The notes beneath the pieces are model-generated. The model searched no databases and had not been told where the DNA came from. It was given only the letters and a program-made list of their open reading frames with translations. 13,802 nt of DNA, taken from contig CAKSJU010000056.1 in NCBI GenBank assembly GCA_934463455.1, positions 1 to 13,802 on the forward strand, in the 5' to 3' direction. Below, piece after piece: positions 7,425-13,802 of this stretch. The DNA is from an uncultured Clostridia bacterium (GTDB taxonomy: Bacteria > Bacillota > Clostridia > UBA1381). How positions within the stretch are numbered: position 1 is the first letter of the stretch; the number at the start of each line of letters is the position of its first letter. Both the position numbers and the translations under genes were made by a program.

Positions 7425-7459
7425 CCGAGTAAGCATTTAAGGTTTACTCGGTTTTTTTT
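7425..7459 (+). terminator. Riboswitch-controlled intrinsic terminator
   Basis: CCGAGTAA (7425-7432) pairs with TTACTCGG (7444-7451), followed by eight T residues (7452-7459). By the known mechanism, Mn2+ binding to the aptamer should favour antitermination and allow mntP expression. Confidence 0.88.
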
Positions 7460-7464
7460 AATTT

Positions 7465-7521
7465 GTAGGAAATTGCGTAAAACGCAATGACGGAAAATCA
7501 AAAATGCTACCTTATTCCTAC
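7465..7521. repeat. Nested inverted repeat in the mntP leader
   Basis: An outer arm GTAGGAA (7465-7471) is matched by TTCCTAC (7515-7521). Immediately inside the left arm is a perfect hairpin, ATTGCGT (7472-7478) with ACGCAAT (7482-7488), 3-base loop. A small CGCC/GGCG stem (7521-7532) overlaps the right end by one base. It is non-coding, lies between the riboswitch terminator and mntP, and has the look of a short dispersed intergenic repeat, but no second copy is present in this window. Confidence 0.4.
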
Positions 7522-7533
7522 GCCCGCAGGCGG

Positions 7534-7555
7534 AGCTTTTATCAAAAGCTTTTTT
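7534..7555 (+). terminator. Weak second terminator-like hairpin before mntP
   Basis: AGCTTTT (7534-7540) and AAAAGCT (7544-7550) form a 7-bp AT-rich stem followed by TTTTT. It sits after the riboswitch terminator and upstream of mntP, so if active it would lower readthrough even when the riboswitch is on. The remaining stretch, 7556-7650, shows no clear promoter or gene. Confidence 0.35.
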
Positions 7556-7659
7556 ATTATCTTATTTGTGCAGCAGGAAGACGGAACAGAGCATTATAAC
7601 GGTTAATTGTATTTTAGCTTTACAATTGACTGAATTATTATGAGAAAAGGGGAAATATT

Positions 7660-8244
7660 GTGGAATTGAATGCTTTATTTTTTGTAAACAGTATATTGTT
7701 GGGTGTGGGCTTGGCGATGGATGCATTTTCCGTGTCATTGGCTAACGGAATGAGCGAGCCGAAAATGCGGAAAGGAAAAATGTGTGCTATTGCGGGCACG
7801 TTCGGATTTTTTCAGGCGTTTATGCCCATGACCGGATGGGTCTGTATACATACAATAGTTGAATATTTTAAAATGTTCGAAAAATTTGTGCCGTGGATTG
7901 CGCTTATTTTGCTGGTGTATATCGGAGGAAAAATGCTGCTTGAGGGAATAAAAGGCGGCAGTGAGGAAGAAGAAAAACAGAGGATTACTCCGGCGGTGCT
8001 CTTTGTTCAGGGAGTGGCAACATCAATTGACGCGCTGTCGGTCGGATTTACAATAGCAAATTATGATTGGATAACCGCATTGCTTGCGGCGGTTATTATT
8101 GCGGCAGTCACTTTTTGCATTTCAATGGGCGGACTTTGTGCGGGAAGAAAGGTCGGAACCCGATTTTCGGGCAAAGCCGAAATACTCGGCGGTATCATAC
8201 TGATTGCAATAGGTTTTGAAATATTTTTTACCGGCATATTTTAA
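7660..8244 (+). CDS. mntP: Manganese efflux pump MntP
   Basis: Exports Mn2+ across the cytoplasmic membrane. At 194 aa with about six hydrophobic segments it has the usual MntP (DUF204/YtaF-like) size. The internal-repeat motifs with the conserved acidic residues are both visible: GLAMDAFSVSLANG with D21 and GVATSIDALSVGF with D124. An acidic cytoplasmic loop (GGSEEEEKQR, 99-108) separates the two halves. The GTG start at 7660 is chosen because AAAAGGGGAA lies 6-12 bases upstream; a TTG two bases earlier is out of frame. The yybP-ykoY riboswitch and terminator upstream strongly support manganese as substrate and indicate induction by excess Mn2+. Unusually, about 200 nt separate the riboswitch terminator from the start codon. 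Confidence 0.95.
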   Translation: MELNALFFVNSILLGVGLAMDAFSVSLANGMSEPKMRKGKMCAIAGTFGFFQAFMPMTGWVCIHTIVEYFKMFEKFVPWIALILLVYIGGKMLLEGIKGGSEEEEKQRITPAVLFVQGVATSIDALSVGFTIANYDWITALLAAVIIAAVTFCISMGGLCAGRKVGTRFSGKAEILGGIILIAIGFEIFFTGIF

Positions 8245-8255
8245 AAGATAAAAAA

Positions 8256-8298
8256 AAGGAGCTGTTTAAAAAGTCAATCGGCTTTTAAAAACAGTTCC
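8256..8298. terminator. Shared terminator hairpin between mntP and lgt
   Basis: AGGAGCTGTTT (8256-8266) pairs with AAACAGTTCCT (8288-8298) with one G-U pair. The AT-rich interior can extend the stem imperfectly. It is flanked by an A run on the left and ATTTTC on the right, and lies between convergent genes, so it can serve both strands. Confidence 0.7.
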
Positions 8299-8306
8299 TA
8301 TTTTCT

Positions 8307-9104
8307 CTACACCTCTTTTTTCGCCTTTCCTCCGAGAATAATCAGCGCCGCAACGGAAAATACGACTGCGATAAGTGCAACAAGCTGTGAAATTCCGAGA
8401 ATATTGGGAATTACCCAAAGTATATACTGCGGCTGTCTCATTCCCTCGAGAAAAAATCTTCCTGCGCCGTACCATAGCGAATAGAAGAAAAAGACCTGAC
8501 CGTCCGCTTTCTTTTTGTCACGGAACAAAAGAACAAGCACAAATCCTGCCAAATTCCAAAGCGATTCGTATAAAAACAGAGGATGTACTCCTGCGGCTCC
8601 GTTTATGGTCATTCGCCAGGGCAGGGTGGTAATATCGCCGTAAACCTCGGCGTTGACAAAGTTACCCCAACGCCCCACTATCTGACCGATTAAAAGCCCC
8701 GGAACAAATACATCAAATACTTTAAGCGGTTTTAGCTTGTGGCGCAGGCTGTACACAAGCGCAGTGCCTACAGCTCCGATAAGCGAGCCGTATATTGCGA
8801 TACCGCCGTTCCATATTTTGAATATATTCCAAAAGTTTCCGTCAAGAGATTCCGGGTCAAAAGCGACATAGTAAATCCGTGCGCATATAAGTCCGAAGAT
8901 AAGTCCCCAAAACGATATGTCAAAAACCGTATCTTTTGATACGCCGCGTTTTTCGCAGGTGTTATATACAAACAAAAGTCCGAGCAGAAATCCCGAAAGC
9001 AATATAAGTGCGTACCAATATATATCCTTGCCCAGAATATTGAAAGCTACGCGATTTATTTCAAGTGAAATTCCAAAGCCCGGAAAAGCTATGGTATGGG
9101 TCAT
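8307..9104 (-). CDS. lgt: Prolipoprotein diacylglyceryl transferase
   Basis: Transfers a diacylglyceryl group from phosphatidylglycerol to the lipobox cysteine of prelipoproteins at the cytoplasmic membrane. Numbering from the ATG at 9104 gives 265 aa. The Lgt signature GRWGNFVNAEVYG is at about 144-156, with the essential Arg. WNGGIAIYG (98-106), HPLFLYE (174-180) and YGAGRFFLEGMR (about 212-223) are the other conserved blocks, and about seven membrane segments are evident. The place of E. coli His103 is Tyr here, which I recall as common in Firmicutes. I prefer the ATG at 9104 to the GTG at 9113: AAAGGTG lies 8 bases before the ATG but touches the GTG. It is 16 bases downstream of tex, so the two are probably cotranscribed. 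Confidence 0.95.
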   Translation of the reverse strand: MTHTIAFPGFGISLEINRVAFNILGKDIYWYALILLSGFLLGLLFVYNTCEKRGVSKDTVFDISFWGLIFGLICARIYYVAFDPESLDGNFWNIFKIWNGGIAIYGSLIGAVGTALVYSLRHKLKPLKVFDVFVPGLLIGQIVGRWGNFVNAEVYGDITTLPWRMTINGAAGVHPLFLYESLWNLAGFVLVLLFRDKKKADGQVFFFYSLWYGAGRFFLEGMRQPQYILWVIPNILGISQLVALIAVVFSVAALIILGGKAKKEV

Positions 9105-9120
9105 GAAAAACACACCTTTC

Positions 9121-11274
9121 TTAAAGATTTTTCATTGTGAGTGATATACGTTTTTTTGCGGTATCCACCGAAAGTACCTTTACCTTGACGACATCTCCGA
9201 CCGAAAGTGCTTCAAGCGGATGCTTTATATATCTGTCGCATATCTGCGAAATGTGTACCAAACCGTCCTGGTGAACTCCTATATCAACAAAAGCTCCGAA
9301 ATCGATTACGTTTCTTACAGTTCCCGTTAATATCATATCCGGCTTCAAGTCGTTTATATCCATGATGTCACTGCGGAGAACAGGCTGCGGCAGCTCGTCA
9401 CGCGGGTCTCTGCCCTTTTTCAAAAGACTGTCCGCAATATCTCTTATTGTGGGAACGCCTATTCCGAGTTCATCGGAAAGCTTGTTTATATCTGCATTTT
9501 TTATTTTTGTTTTTATATCCGCAATAGCTCCGTCGGCAACGTCCTCTTCGCCATATCCCAAAATGGACAGCAGCTTCTTTGTGGCATCGTAGCTTTCGGG
9601 ATGGACAGAGGTGTTGTCAAAAATGTTGTCACCGTCGGTAATCCTCAAAAATCCCGCGCATTGTTCAAATGCTTTTTGACCGAGCTTACTTACTTTTAAA
9701 AGCTGTTTTCTGTTTTTGAATTTACCGTTTTCTTCGCGGTAGGCGGCAATGTTTTTTGCAACGGTTGAGTTAATTCCCGATACATATGAAAGCAATGAGG
9801 GAGACGCGGTATTCAGGTCAACACCGACGCTGTTTACGCAATCCTCAACAACTCCGCCGAGAGCTTCGCCCAGACGTTTTTGATTCATGTCGTGCTGATA
9901 CTGACCGACGCCGATTGCTTTAGGGTCGATTTTAACAAGCTCCGCAAGCGGATCCTGGAGACGGCGCGCGATTGAAACGGCACTTCTTAGTGCAACGTCA
10001 TATTCGGGGAACTCTTCGCTTGCAAGCTTTGACGCGGAATAAACAGACGCTCCGGCTTCACTTACTATCATATAGTATACTTTTCTGTCCAGCTCGGATA
10101 TAAGCTCGGCGGCAATGGCTTCGGTTTCTTTTGAAGCTGTTCCGTTGCCTATGGAAATTAAGCCTACGTTATTTTTTAATATCATTTCTTTTAATATTTT
10201 CTTTGCTTTTTCCTTGTCGTGGTGCGGGAGCGTACAGTATACAATTCCGGTGTCAAGGACCTTTCCGGTGTCGTCAACGACGGCTGCTTTACAGCCTGTT
10301 CGGTAGCCGGGGTCAAGACCGAGTACTGTCTGACCTTTTATCGGCGGCTGTAAAAGCAGACCGCTCAGGTTTTTTGCAAAAACCTTTATTGCATCCTCCT
10401 GGGCGCGGTCGGTAAGCAGATTTCTTATTTCGGTTTCAACCGACGGTGCTATAAGACGCTTATAAGCGTCAACCGCAGCAAGACGTACGTATTCGGTTGA
10501 CGGGGAGGGATTTTTCGGAGTGACCTCACGAATCAGATATTTTTCCGCAATTTCTTCGTCCATGTCAAGCTTTACGCTTAAAAAGCCTTCCTTTTCTCCG
10601 CGGTTTATTGCAAGCACGCGGTGGTTTGCCATTTTTGAACACGGCTCGGAAAAGTCGTAATACATTTCGTATACGCTTTCTTCGTCTTTCGAATTTTTTA
10701 CCGTGACAGCGGCACGCTTATAAGTGGTTTCGCGGAGTTCTTTTCGATAATCGGCATTATCCGAAATTTGTTCGGCGATTATGTCCATAGCACCTGCAAG
10801 TGCGTCATCGGCGGTTTCCACTCCCTTTTCGGAATCAATGAAACCGAGTGCATAGGATTCGGGAGCTTCGGCGGACGGATCCTGAGCAAATAAAAATTCC
10901 GCAAGCGGCTCAAGCCCTTTTTCTTTTGCAATTGTGGCACGCGTGCGCCGTTTGGGACGAAACGGTCTGTAAATGTCGTCCAATTCGGTGACGGTTTTTG
11001 CTTCGTCAATTGCTTTCTCGATTTCGGGAGTAAGCTTTTCCTGTTCGTTTATCAGACGAAGAATTTCTTCTTTTTTGGCTTCTATGTTTCTTAAATATTC
11101 AAGCCGCTCGGAAAATGCGCGAAGAATTTCGTCCGAAAGCTCGCCGGTTACCTCCTTACGGTATCGTGCTATGAACGGAACGGTATTTCCATCGTCCAAA
11201 AGCTTAATTGTATTCACAACCTGAAATTCTTTTAAATTCAGCTCTTCAATTAGTGTTTTTGTAATTTTATCCAT
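9121..11274 (-). CDS. tex: Tex family RNA-binding transcription accessory protein
   Basis: A cytoplasmic nucleic-acid-binding protein related to eukaryotic Spt6, thought to act in transcription. From the ATG at 11274 it is 717 aa, the normal Tex length. An N-terminal helical Tex domain is followed by a YqgF/RNase H-like fold beginning at LGLDPGYRTG (about 318-327). Helix-hairpin-helix modules follow (about 485-545: DLNTASPSLLSYVSGI, then NGKFKNRKQL), and a C-terminal S1 domain (about 640-715: GTVRNVIDFGAFVDIG, DGLVHISQI). An in-frame ATG at 11319 is rejected as start because the codons from there overlap the -10 box of a strong promoter and lie upstream of its predicted transcription start. 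The ATG at 11274 has AGAGGG at the right distance. It is followed by lgt after 16 bases and is divergent from mraZ. Confidence 0.96.
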   Translation of the reverse strand: MDKITKTLIEELNLKEFQVVNTIKLLDDGNTVPFIARYRKEVTGELSDEILRAFSERLEYLRNIEAKKEEILRLINEQEKLTPEIEKAIDEAKTVTELDDIYRPFRPKRRTRATIAKEKGLEPLAEFLFAQDPSAEAPESYALGFIDSEKGVETADDALAGAMDIIAEQISDNADYRKELRETTYKRAAVTVKNSKDEESVYEMYYDFSEPCSKMANHRVLAINRGEKEGFLSVKLDMDEEIAEKYLIREVTPKNPSPSTEYVRLAAVDAYKRLIAPSVETEIRNLLTDRAQEDAIKVFAKNLSGLLLQPPIKGQTVLGLDPGYRTGCKAAVVDDTGKVLDTGIVYCTLPHHDKEKAKKILKEMILKNNVGLISIGNGTASKETEAIAAELISELDRKVYYMIVSEAGASVYSASKLASEEFPEYDVALRSAVSIARRLQDPLAELVKIDPKAIGVGQYQHDMNQKRLGEALGGVVEDCVNSVGVDLNTASPSLLSYVSGINSTVAKNIAAYREENGKFKNRKQLLKVSKLGQKAFEQCAGFLRITDGDNIFDNTSVHPESYDATKKLLSILGYGEEDVADGAIADIKTKIKNADINKLSDELGIGVPTIRDIADSLLKKGRDPRDELPQPVLRSDIMDINDLKPDMILTGTVRNVIDFGAFVDIGVHQDGLVHISQICDRYIKHPLEALSVGDVVKVKVLSVDTAKKRISLTMKNL

Positions 11275-11307
11275 TGGGTTTCCCTCTCTTTTATGTATAC
11301 TTATTTT

Positions 11308-11336
11308 ATTATACCTCATTTTTCGGCAGCTGACAA
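11308..11336 (-). promoter_or_regulatory. Sigma-A promoter of tex-lgt
   Basis: On the minus strand, TTGTCA (11336-11331), 17-base spacer, TATAAT (11313-11308). The predicted start is near 11301, about 27 nt before the tex ATG. Confidence 0.85.
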
Positions 11337-11460
11337 GTTTTTCGACAAAATTTTATTGTAAGAATTTTTACAGTACTTCTTTTTTTACAATTATATATTG
11401 GATATATTTCACAAAAGTTACAAATTTGCAAAAAATTTTAATTTTTTTTGAAAAAAACTC

Positions 11461-11489
11461 TTGTATATTTAATTGAAATAGTGTATAAT
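11461..11489 (+). promoter_or_regulatory. Sigma-A promoter of the mraZ (dcw) operon
   Basis: TTGTAT (11461-11466), 17-base spacer, perfect TATAAT (11484-11489). The predicted start near 11496 falls within the repeat array at 11489-11528. Between this promoter and the tex promoter (11337-11460) the DNA is very AT-rich with no gene visible. Confidence 0.85.
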
Positions 11490-11528
11490 GGGAGTAAAAG
11501 TGAGAGTATGGGAGTAAAATGGTTTAAA
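11489..11528 (+). promoter_or_regulatory. Tandem MraZ-like operator repeats at the mraZ promoter
   Basis: ATGGGAGTAAAA occurs twice, at 11488-11499 and 11508-11519, exactly 20 bases apart. A related AGTGAGAGTA lies midway and ATGGTTTAAA comes next, so the array has a 10-base period: TGGGAGTAAA, AGTGAGAGTA, TGGGAGTAAA, ATGGTTTAAA. In E. coli, MraZ represses its own operon by binding three TGGG repeats at 10-base spacing, and AAAGTG-type repeats are described in other Gram-positives. The position overlapping the -10 edge and start fits autorepression. That MraZ binds here is inferred. Confidence 0.7.
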
Positions 11529-11561
11529 AAATCATAAAAATGAAAGGCGGTGCAGGTAAAT

Positions 11562-12005
11562 ATGGTATTCTTCGTCGGAGAATATACTCGTCAGCTAGAC
11601 GAGCGTAACAGGTTTATTTTGCCTGCAAAAGTAAGGGAAAAGCTTTCCCCTACCGTCTATATAACGCGCTCACCATCGGAAAGATGTCTTAATTTGTACA
11701 CCGAAGAGGAATGGGAGGTTATTGCTCAGAAGGTGCGTGAATTGCCTACCGGTACGGACAGAAACGCTGCAATGTTTCAGCGCCGCCTTTTCGGAAAGGC
11801 AATGTCGTGCGAGCCGGACAAGCAGGGCAGAATACCGCTCACGCAGGAGCTTATTGATTTTGCCGGTCTTAAAAAGGATATAATTTTGGTCGGAAGCAAT
11901 ACCAAGCTTGAGATATGGGATTTGGAGAGCTGGGATAAGGTCAACGAATATATTGATGATGACATTGTGCTGGACGGAATAAAGCAGTACAATATCAATA
12001 TATAA
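11562..12005 (+). CDS. mraZ: Transcriptional regulator MraZ
   Basis: DNA-binding protein with two AbrB/SpoVT-like (MraZ) folds that forms ring oligomers and controls the dcw operon. From the ATG at 11562 it is 147 aa, the usual length, beginning MVFFVGEYTRQLDERNRF, which matches the family N-terminus. An upstream in-frame GTG at 11550 almost touches its AAAGG and would add four residues ahead of the conserved start, so it is less likely. The first DNA-contact motif reads LDERNRFILPAKVR, with Arg-Asn where most relatives have Lys-Gly; the second is more ordinary (CEPDKQGRIPL). It is the first gene of the dcw cluster, preceded by a 10-base-period repeat array that is its likely operator. Confidence 0.96.
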   Translation: MVFFVGEYTRQLDERNRFILPAKVREKLSPTVYITRSPSERCLNLYTEEEWEVIAQKVRELPTGTDRNAAMFQRRLFGKAMSCEPDKQGRIPLTQELIDFAGLKKDIILVGSNTKLEIWDLESWDKVNEYIDDDIVLDGIKQYNINI

Positions 12006-12047
12006 CAAAAAAACGGCTTTTGTGAAAGGAGCTGGCAGTCAGACCGT

Positions 12048-12980
12048 ATGGAATTTAAACATATTTCGGTTTTGTTTGAAGAAACCATGGACAAGCTTTC
12101 TTTAAAGGACGGCGGTATTTGGATTGACGGAACCTTGGGCGGCGGCGGACATTCTCTCGGAATACTCGAAAGAACAAAGACCGGACGCCTTGTGGGAATA
12201 GACCGGGATGCGGAAGCAATTTCCGCCGCAAAAAAAAGACTTGCGGGTTTTGAGGACAGAGTAACCTTTGTAAACAGAAATTTTTCCGATATAAAAGAGA
12301 TTTTAAAGGATTTGAATATTGACAAAGCGGACGGCGCGGTTTTGGATTTGGGCGTTTCTTCTTATCAGCTTGACAATGCAGAAAGAGGATTCAGCTACAT
12401 GCACGATTCAAAGCTCGATATGCGTATGGATTCGGGTAATGAATTGGACGCTTACAAGGTTGTCAATGAATATACAAAAGAAGAATTGACCCGGATTTTT
12501 TATGACTACGGCGAAGAAAAATGGTCAAAACGAATTGCGGAATTTATAGAAGAAAAAAGAAAGCTAAAGCCTGTGGAAACAACCTTTGAACTGGTTGAAA
12601 TCATTAAAGCAGCGGTGCCCAAGGCTGCAAGAAGCGATGGCTCGCATCCGGCGAAGAGAGTATTTCAGGCGATAAGAATTGAAGTAAACGGCGAGCTTAA
12701 AATACTAAAGCAAGCCGTAGAGGATTTTACCGAGGTTTTAAAGCCGGGCGGAAGACTTGCAATAATCACATTTCATTCGCTCGAAGACAGGATTGTAAAA
12801 AATACTTTTAAAGAGCTTGCCGCAGGCTGTATATGCCCGAGAGAATTTCCGGTATGCGTTTGCGGACATAAACCTAAAATAAAAATAATAACGAATAAGC
12901 CGGTACTGCCGGGTGCGGAGGAACTTTCGGAAAATTCGCGTTCCAAAAGCGCAAAGCTCAGAGCAGCGGAAAAGCTGTAG
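12048..12980 (+). CDS. rsmH: 16S rRNA (cytosine-1402-N4)-methyltransferase
   Basis: Methylates N4 of C1402 in the decoding centre of 16S rRNA using S-adenosylmethionine. At 310 aa it has the typical length. DGTLGGGGHS (27-36) is the SAM-binding motif I, with GIDRD (50-54), LDLGVSSYQLD (99-109), RGFSYMHDSKLDMRMD (113-128), SHPAKRVFQAIRIEVN (about 199-214) and TFHSLEDRIVK. The C-terminal cysteine cluster CICPREFPVCVCG is present as in many Firmicutes. The ATG at 12048 gives the family N-terminus (EFKHISVLFEE). Its best Shine-Dalgarno, AAAGGAG at 12025-12031, is 16 bases away, longer than usual, and no in-frame start lies between. It is 42 bases after mraZ, in the standard dcw order. Confidence 0.97.
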   Translation: MEFKHISVLFEETMDKLSLKDGGIWIDGTLGGGGHSLGILERTKTGRLVGIDRDAEAISAAKKRLAGFEDRVTFVNRNFSDIKEILKDLNIDKADGAVLDLGVSSYQLDNAERGFSYMHDSKLDMRMDSGNELDAYKVVNEYTKEELTRIFYDYGEEKWSKRIAEFIEEKRKLKPVETTFELVEIIKAAVPKAARSDGSHPAKRVFQAIRIEVNGELKILKQAVEDFTEVLKPGGRLAIITFHSLEDRIVKNTFKELAAGCICPREFPVCVCGHKPKIKIITNKPVLPGAEELSENSRSKSAKLRAAEKL

Positions 12981-13037
12981 AAAAAAATTACGTTTTACGA
13001 TTGATGATAAAGAAAAAATGAAAGGAGCAATTTTAAG

Positions 13038-13541
13038 TTGACTTACGGAAATCTTGCGTACAAATATGATAATCTTGCGCAGATTAAAGAAGAGGATGAC
13101 CTTGCGCGTGATAAAAAAAGAAAAGAAAGCAGAAAGCTTAAAATAAAAGAACAGAGAAAATTGAATTTTTTCATTATTACGGGAATAATATTGCTTTCCA
13201 TGGCGGCATATTTTATGATTTCAAAAAATGTGCAGATGCATGAAACAAGCGACAAGATAAAACAGCTTCAAAGTGAACTCTCCATGCTTGAATCAAACAC
13301 GAGCCAGAAAATGTTTGAACTGGAGCAAAGCGTAGACTTGAACTCCGTAGAAGAAATTGCTTCAACAAGACTGAATATGCAAAGACCCGAGAAATACCAG
13401 ATAGTATACATAAACGTACCGTCGGAGGATGTCGCAAAGGTTACTGCCGATAAAGTCGAGGGAGCGGGAAACAGAGTCGGCAGCATGGCGGAGAATGTTA
13501 AAAAGAACTTTCTTGGCATATTTGATTTGGGATTGGAATAG
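13038..13541 (+). CDS. ftsL: Cell division protein FtsL (FtsL/DivIC-like)
   Basis: A bitopic divisome protein that links early and late division proteins and works with the class B penicillin-binding protein. 167 aa: a charged cytoplasmic N-terminus rich in Lys/Arg (about 20-42), one membrane segment (about 43-61), an external heptad coiled coil (about 66-98), and a conserved-looking AxxxLNMQRPEKYQIVYI block (about 108-125). The C-terminal tail (about 130-167) is longer than in many FtsL proteins. The family is poorly conserved in sequence, so the call rests on this layout and on its position between rsmH and a penicillin-binding protein gene. The TTG start at 13038 is chosen because AAAGGAG (13021-13027) lies 10 bases upstream. 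Confidence 0.88.
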   Translation: MTYGNLAYKYDNLAQIKEEDDLARDKKRKESRKLKIKEQRKLNFFIITGIILLSMAAYFMISKNVQMHETSDKIKQLQSELSMLESNTSQKMFELEQSVDLNSVEEIASTRLNMQRPEKYQIVYINVPSEDVAKVTADKVEGAGNRVGSMAENVKKNFLGIFDLGLE

Positions 13542-13553
13542 AATTAAAACGGT

Positions 13554-13585
13554 GAAAGAGTCGTGCCTGATGGCGTGGCTCTTTC
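13554..13585 (+). other. Strong intercistronic hairpin between ftsL and the penicillin-binding protein gene
   Basis: Arms at 13554-13567 (GAAAGAGTCGTGCC) and 13572-13585 (GGCGTGGCTCTTTC) pair over all 14 positions with three G-U pairs, closed by a TGAT tetraloop. It begins 12 bases after the ftsL stop. No T run follows (TGTAACATT), so it is not a typical intrinsic terminator despite its strength. It may mark an mRNA processing or stability site, or a partial attenuator within the dcw operon. Confidence 0.7.
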
Positions 13586-13632
13586 TGTAACATTAACGGA
13601 ATTTGACTAATTTTTGGGAATGGTGTTGAATT

Positions 13633-13802
13633 ATGTCATCTACAATACGAAAAATGCGAAAACGTGAATATGTTATATTTATATTGCTTGTTCTTGCGCT
13701 GCTGCTTTTAATATTAAAAATATTTTATTGGCAGGTGGTACGAGGCGATGAGCTGCGCGATAAAGCTATTGCCCAGCAGACCAGCAGAACGGTTGTGAAT
13801 GC
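13633..13802 (+). CDS. Class B penicillin-binding protein (FtsI/SpoVD type), N-terminus, runs off the window
   Basis: The ATG at 13633 opens a frame to the window end, 56 complete codons. An in-frame TGA at 13627 blocks any nearby upstream start. The visible part is a basic N-terminus (IRKMRKRE), one membrane anchor (about residues 13-31), and then FYWQVVRGDELRDKAIAQQ and TSRTVV. This is the typical start of division transpeptidases, in which the next residues carry the RG(x)I(x)DRNG motif. It lies downstream of ftsL as in Firmicute dcw clusters, where either pbpB/ftsI or the sporulation enzyme spoVD, or both, occur. Which one this is cannot be decided without the C-terminus (PASTA domains). 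The ribosome site is weak (TGGTG, 7 bases upstream). Confidence 0.88.
   Translation, partial: MSSTIRKMRKREYVIFILLVLALLLLILKIFYWQVVRGDELRDKAIAQQTSRTVVN

Noticed and set aside
11371..11388. TGTAA/TTACA inverted repeat between tex and mraZ as an operator
   Set aside because: Only 5-base arms in very AT-rich DNA, away from both promoters' core elements; expected by chance.
11777..12325. 182-codon minus-strand frame across mraZ and rsmH
   Set aside because: It spans two conserved genes on the other strand, is Ser/Pro/Phe-rich as expected for antisense translation, and lacks a ribosome site.

Overview
This window looks like a chromosomal segment of an anaerobic Clostridia-type Firmicute. The evidence is AT-rich intergenic DNA with near-consensus housekeeping promoters (all 17-base spacers), strong AGGAGG-like ribosome sites, a yybP-ykoY riboswitch in front of mntP, and a mraZ-rsmH-ftsL-pbp cell-wall cluster in the Firmicute order. 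The exact genus cannot be told from the sequence alone. No mobile element, CRISPR array, tRNA or rRNA was seen.

Layout. (1) Bases 1-1731 hold the 3' part of a large plus-strand gene, probably for a secreted beta-repeat protein, ending at a perfect bidirectional terminator hairpin. (2) Bases 1777-5256 hold a minus-strand operon purC-purB-purA with identical 27-base spacers. It converts CAIR to SAICAR, then AICAR, and makes AMP from IMP. A sigma-A promoter at 5418-5446 drives it through a leader of about 155 nt that can form a possible pseudoknot and competing hairpins and that I cannot assign to a known riboswitch class. (3) Plus strand: a small all-helical protein of unknown function (5570-5989), then a monocistronic branched-chain aminotransferase ilvE with its own promoter and terminator. 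(4) A Mn2+-type yybP-ykoY riboswitch with terminator, a roughly 200-base spacer containing nested inverted repeats, and mntP (manganese efflux). (5) A minus-strand tex-lgt pair, convergent with mntP across a shared hairpin. (6) From 11461 to the end, the start of the division and cell-wall (dcw) cluster: mraZ, rsmH, ftsL and a truncated class B penicillin-binding protein, with 10-base-period MraZ-like operator repeats at the mraZ promoter.

Most of the window is core metabolism and housekeeping. The best candidate for something undescribed is the purC leader RNA (5257-5411). Next are the unusual 14-bp hairpin between ftsL and the penicillin-binding protein gene, and the nested inverted repeat inside the mntP leader. 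The purA product belongs to a divergent subfamily with several changed nucleotide-site residues.
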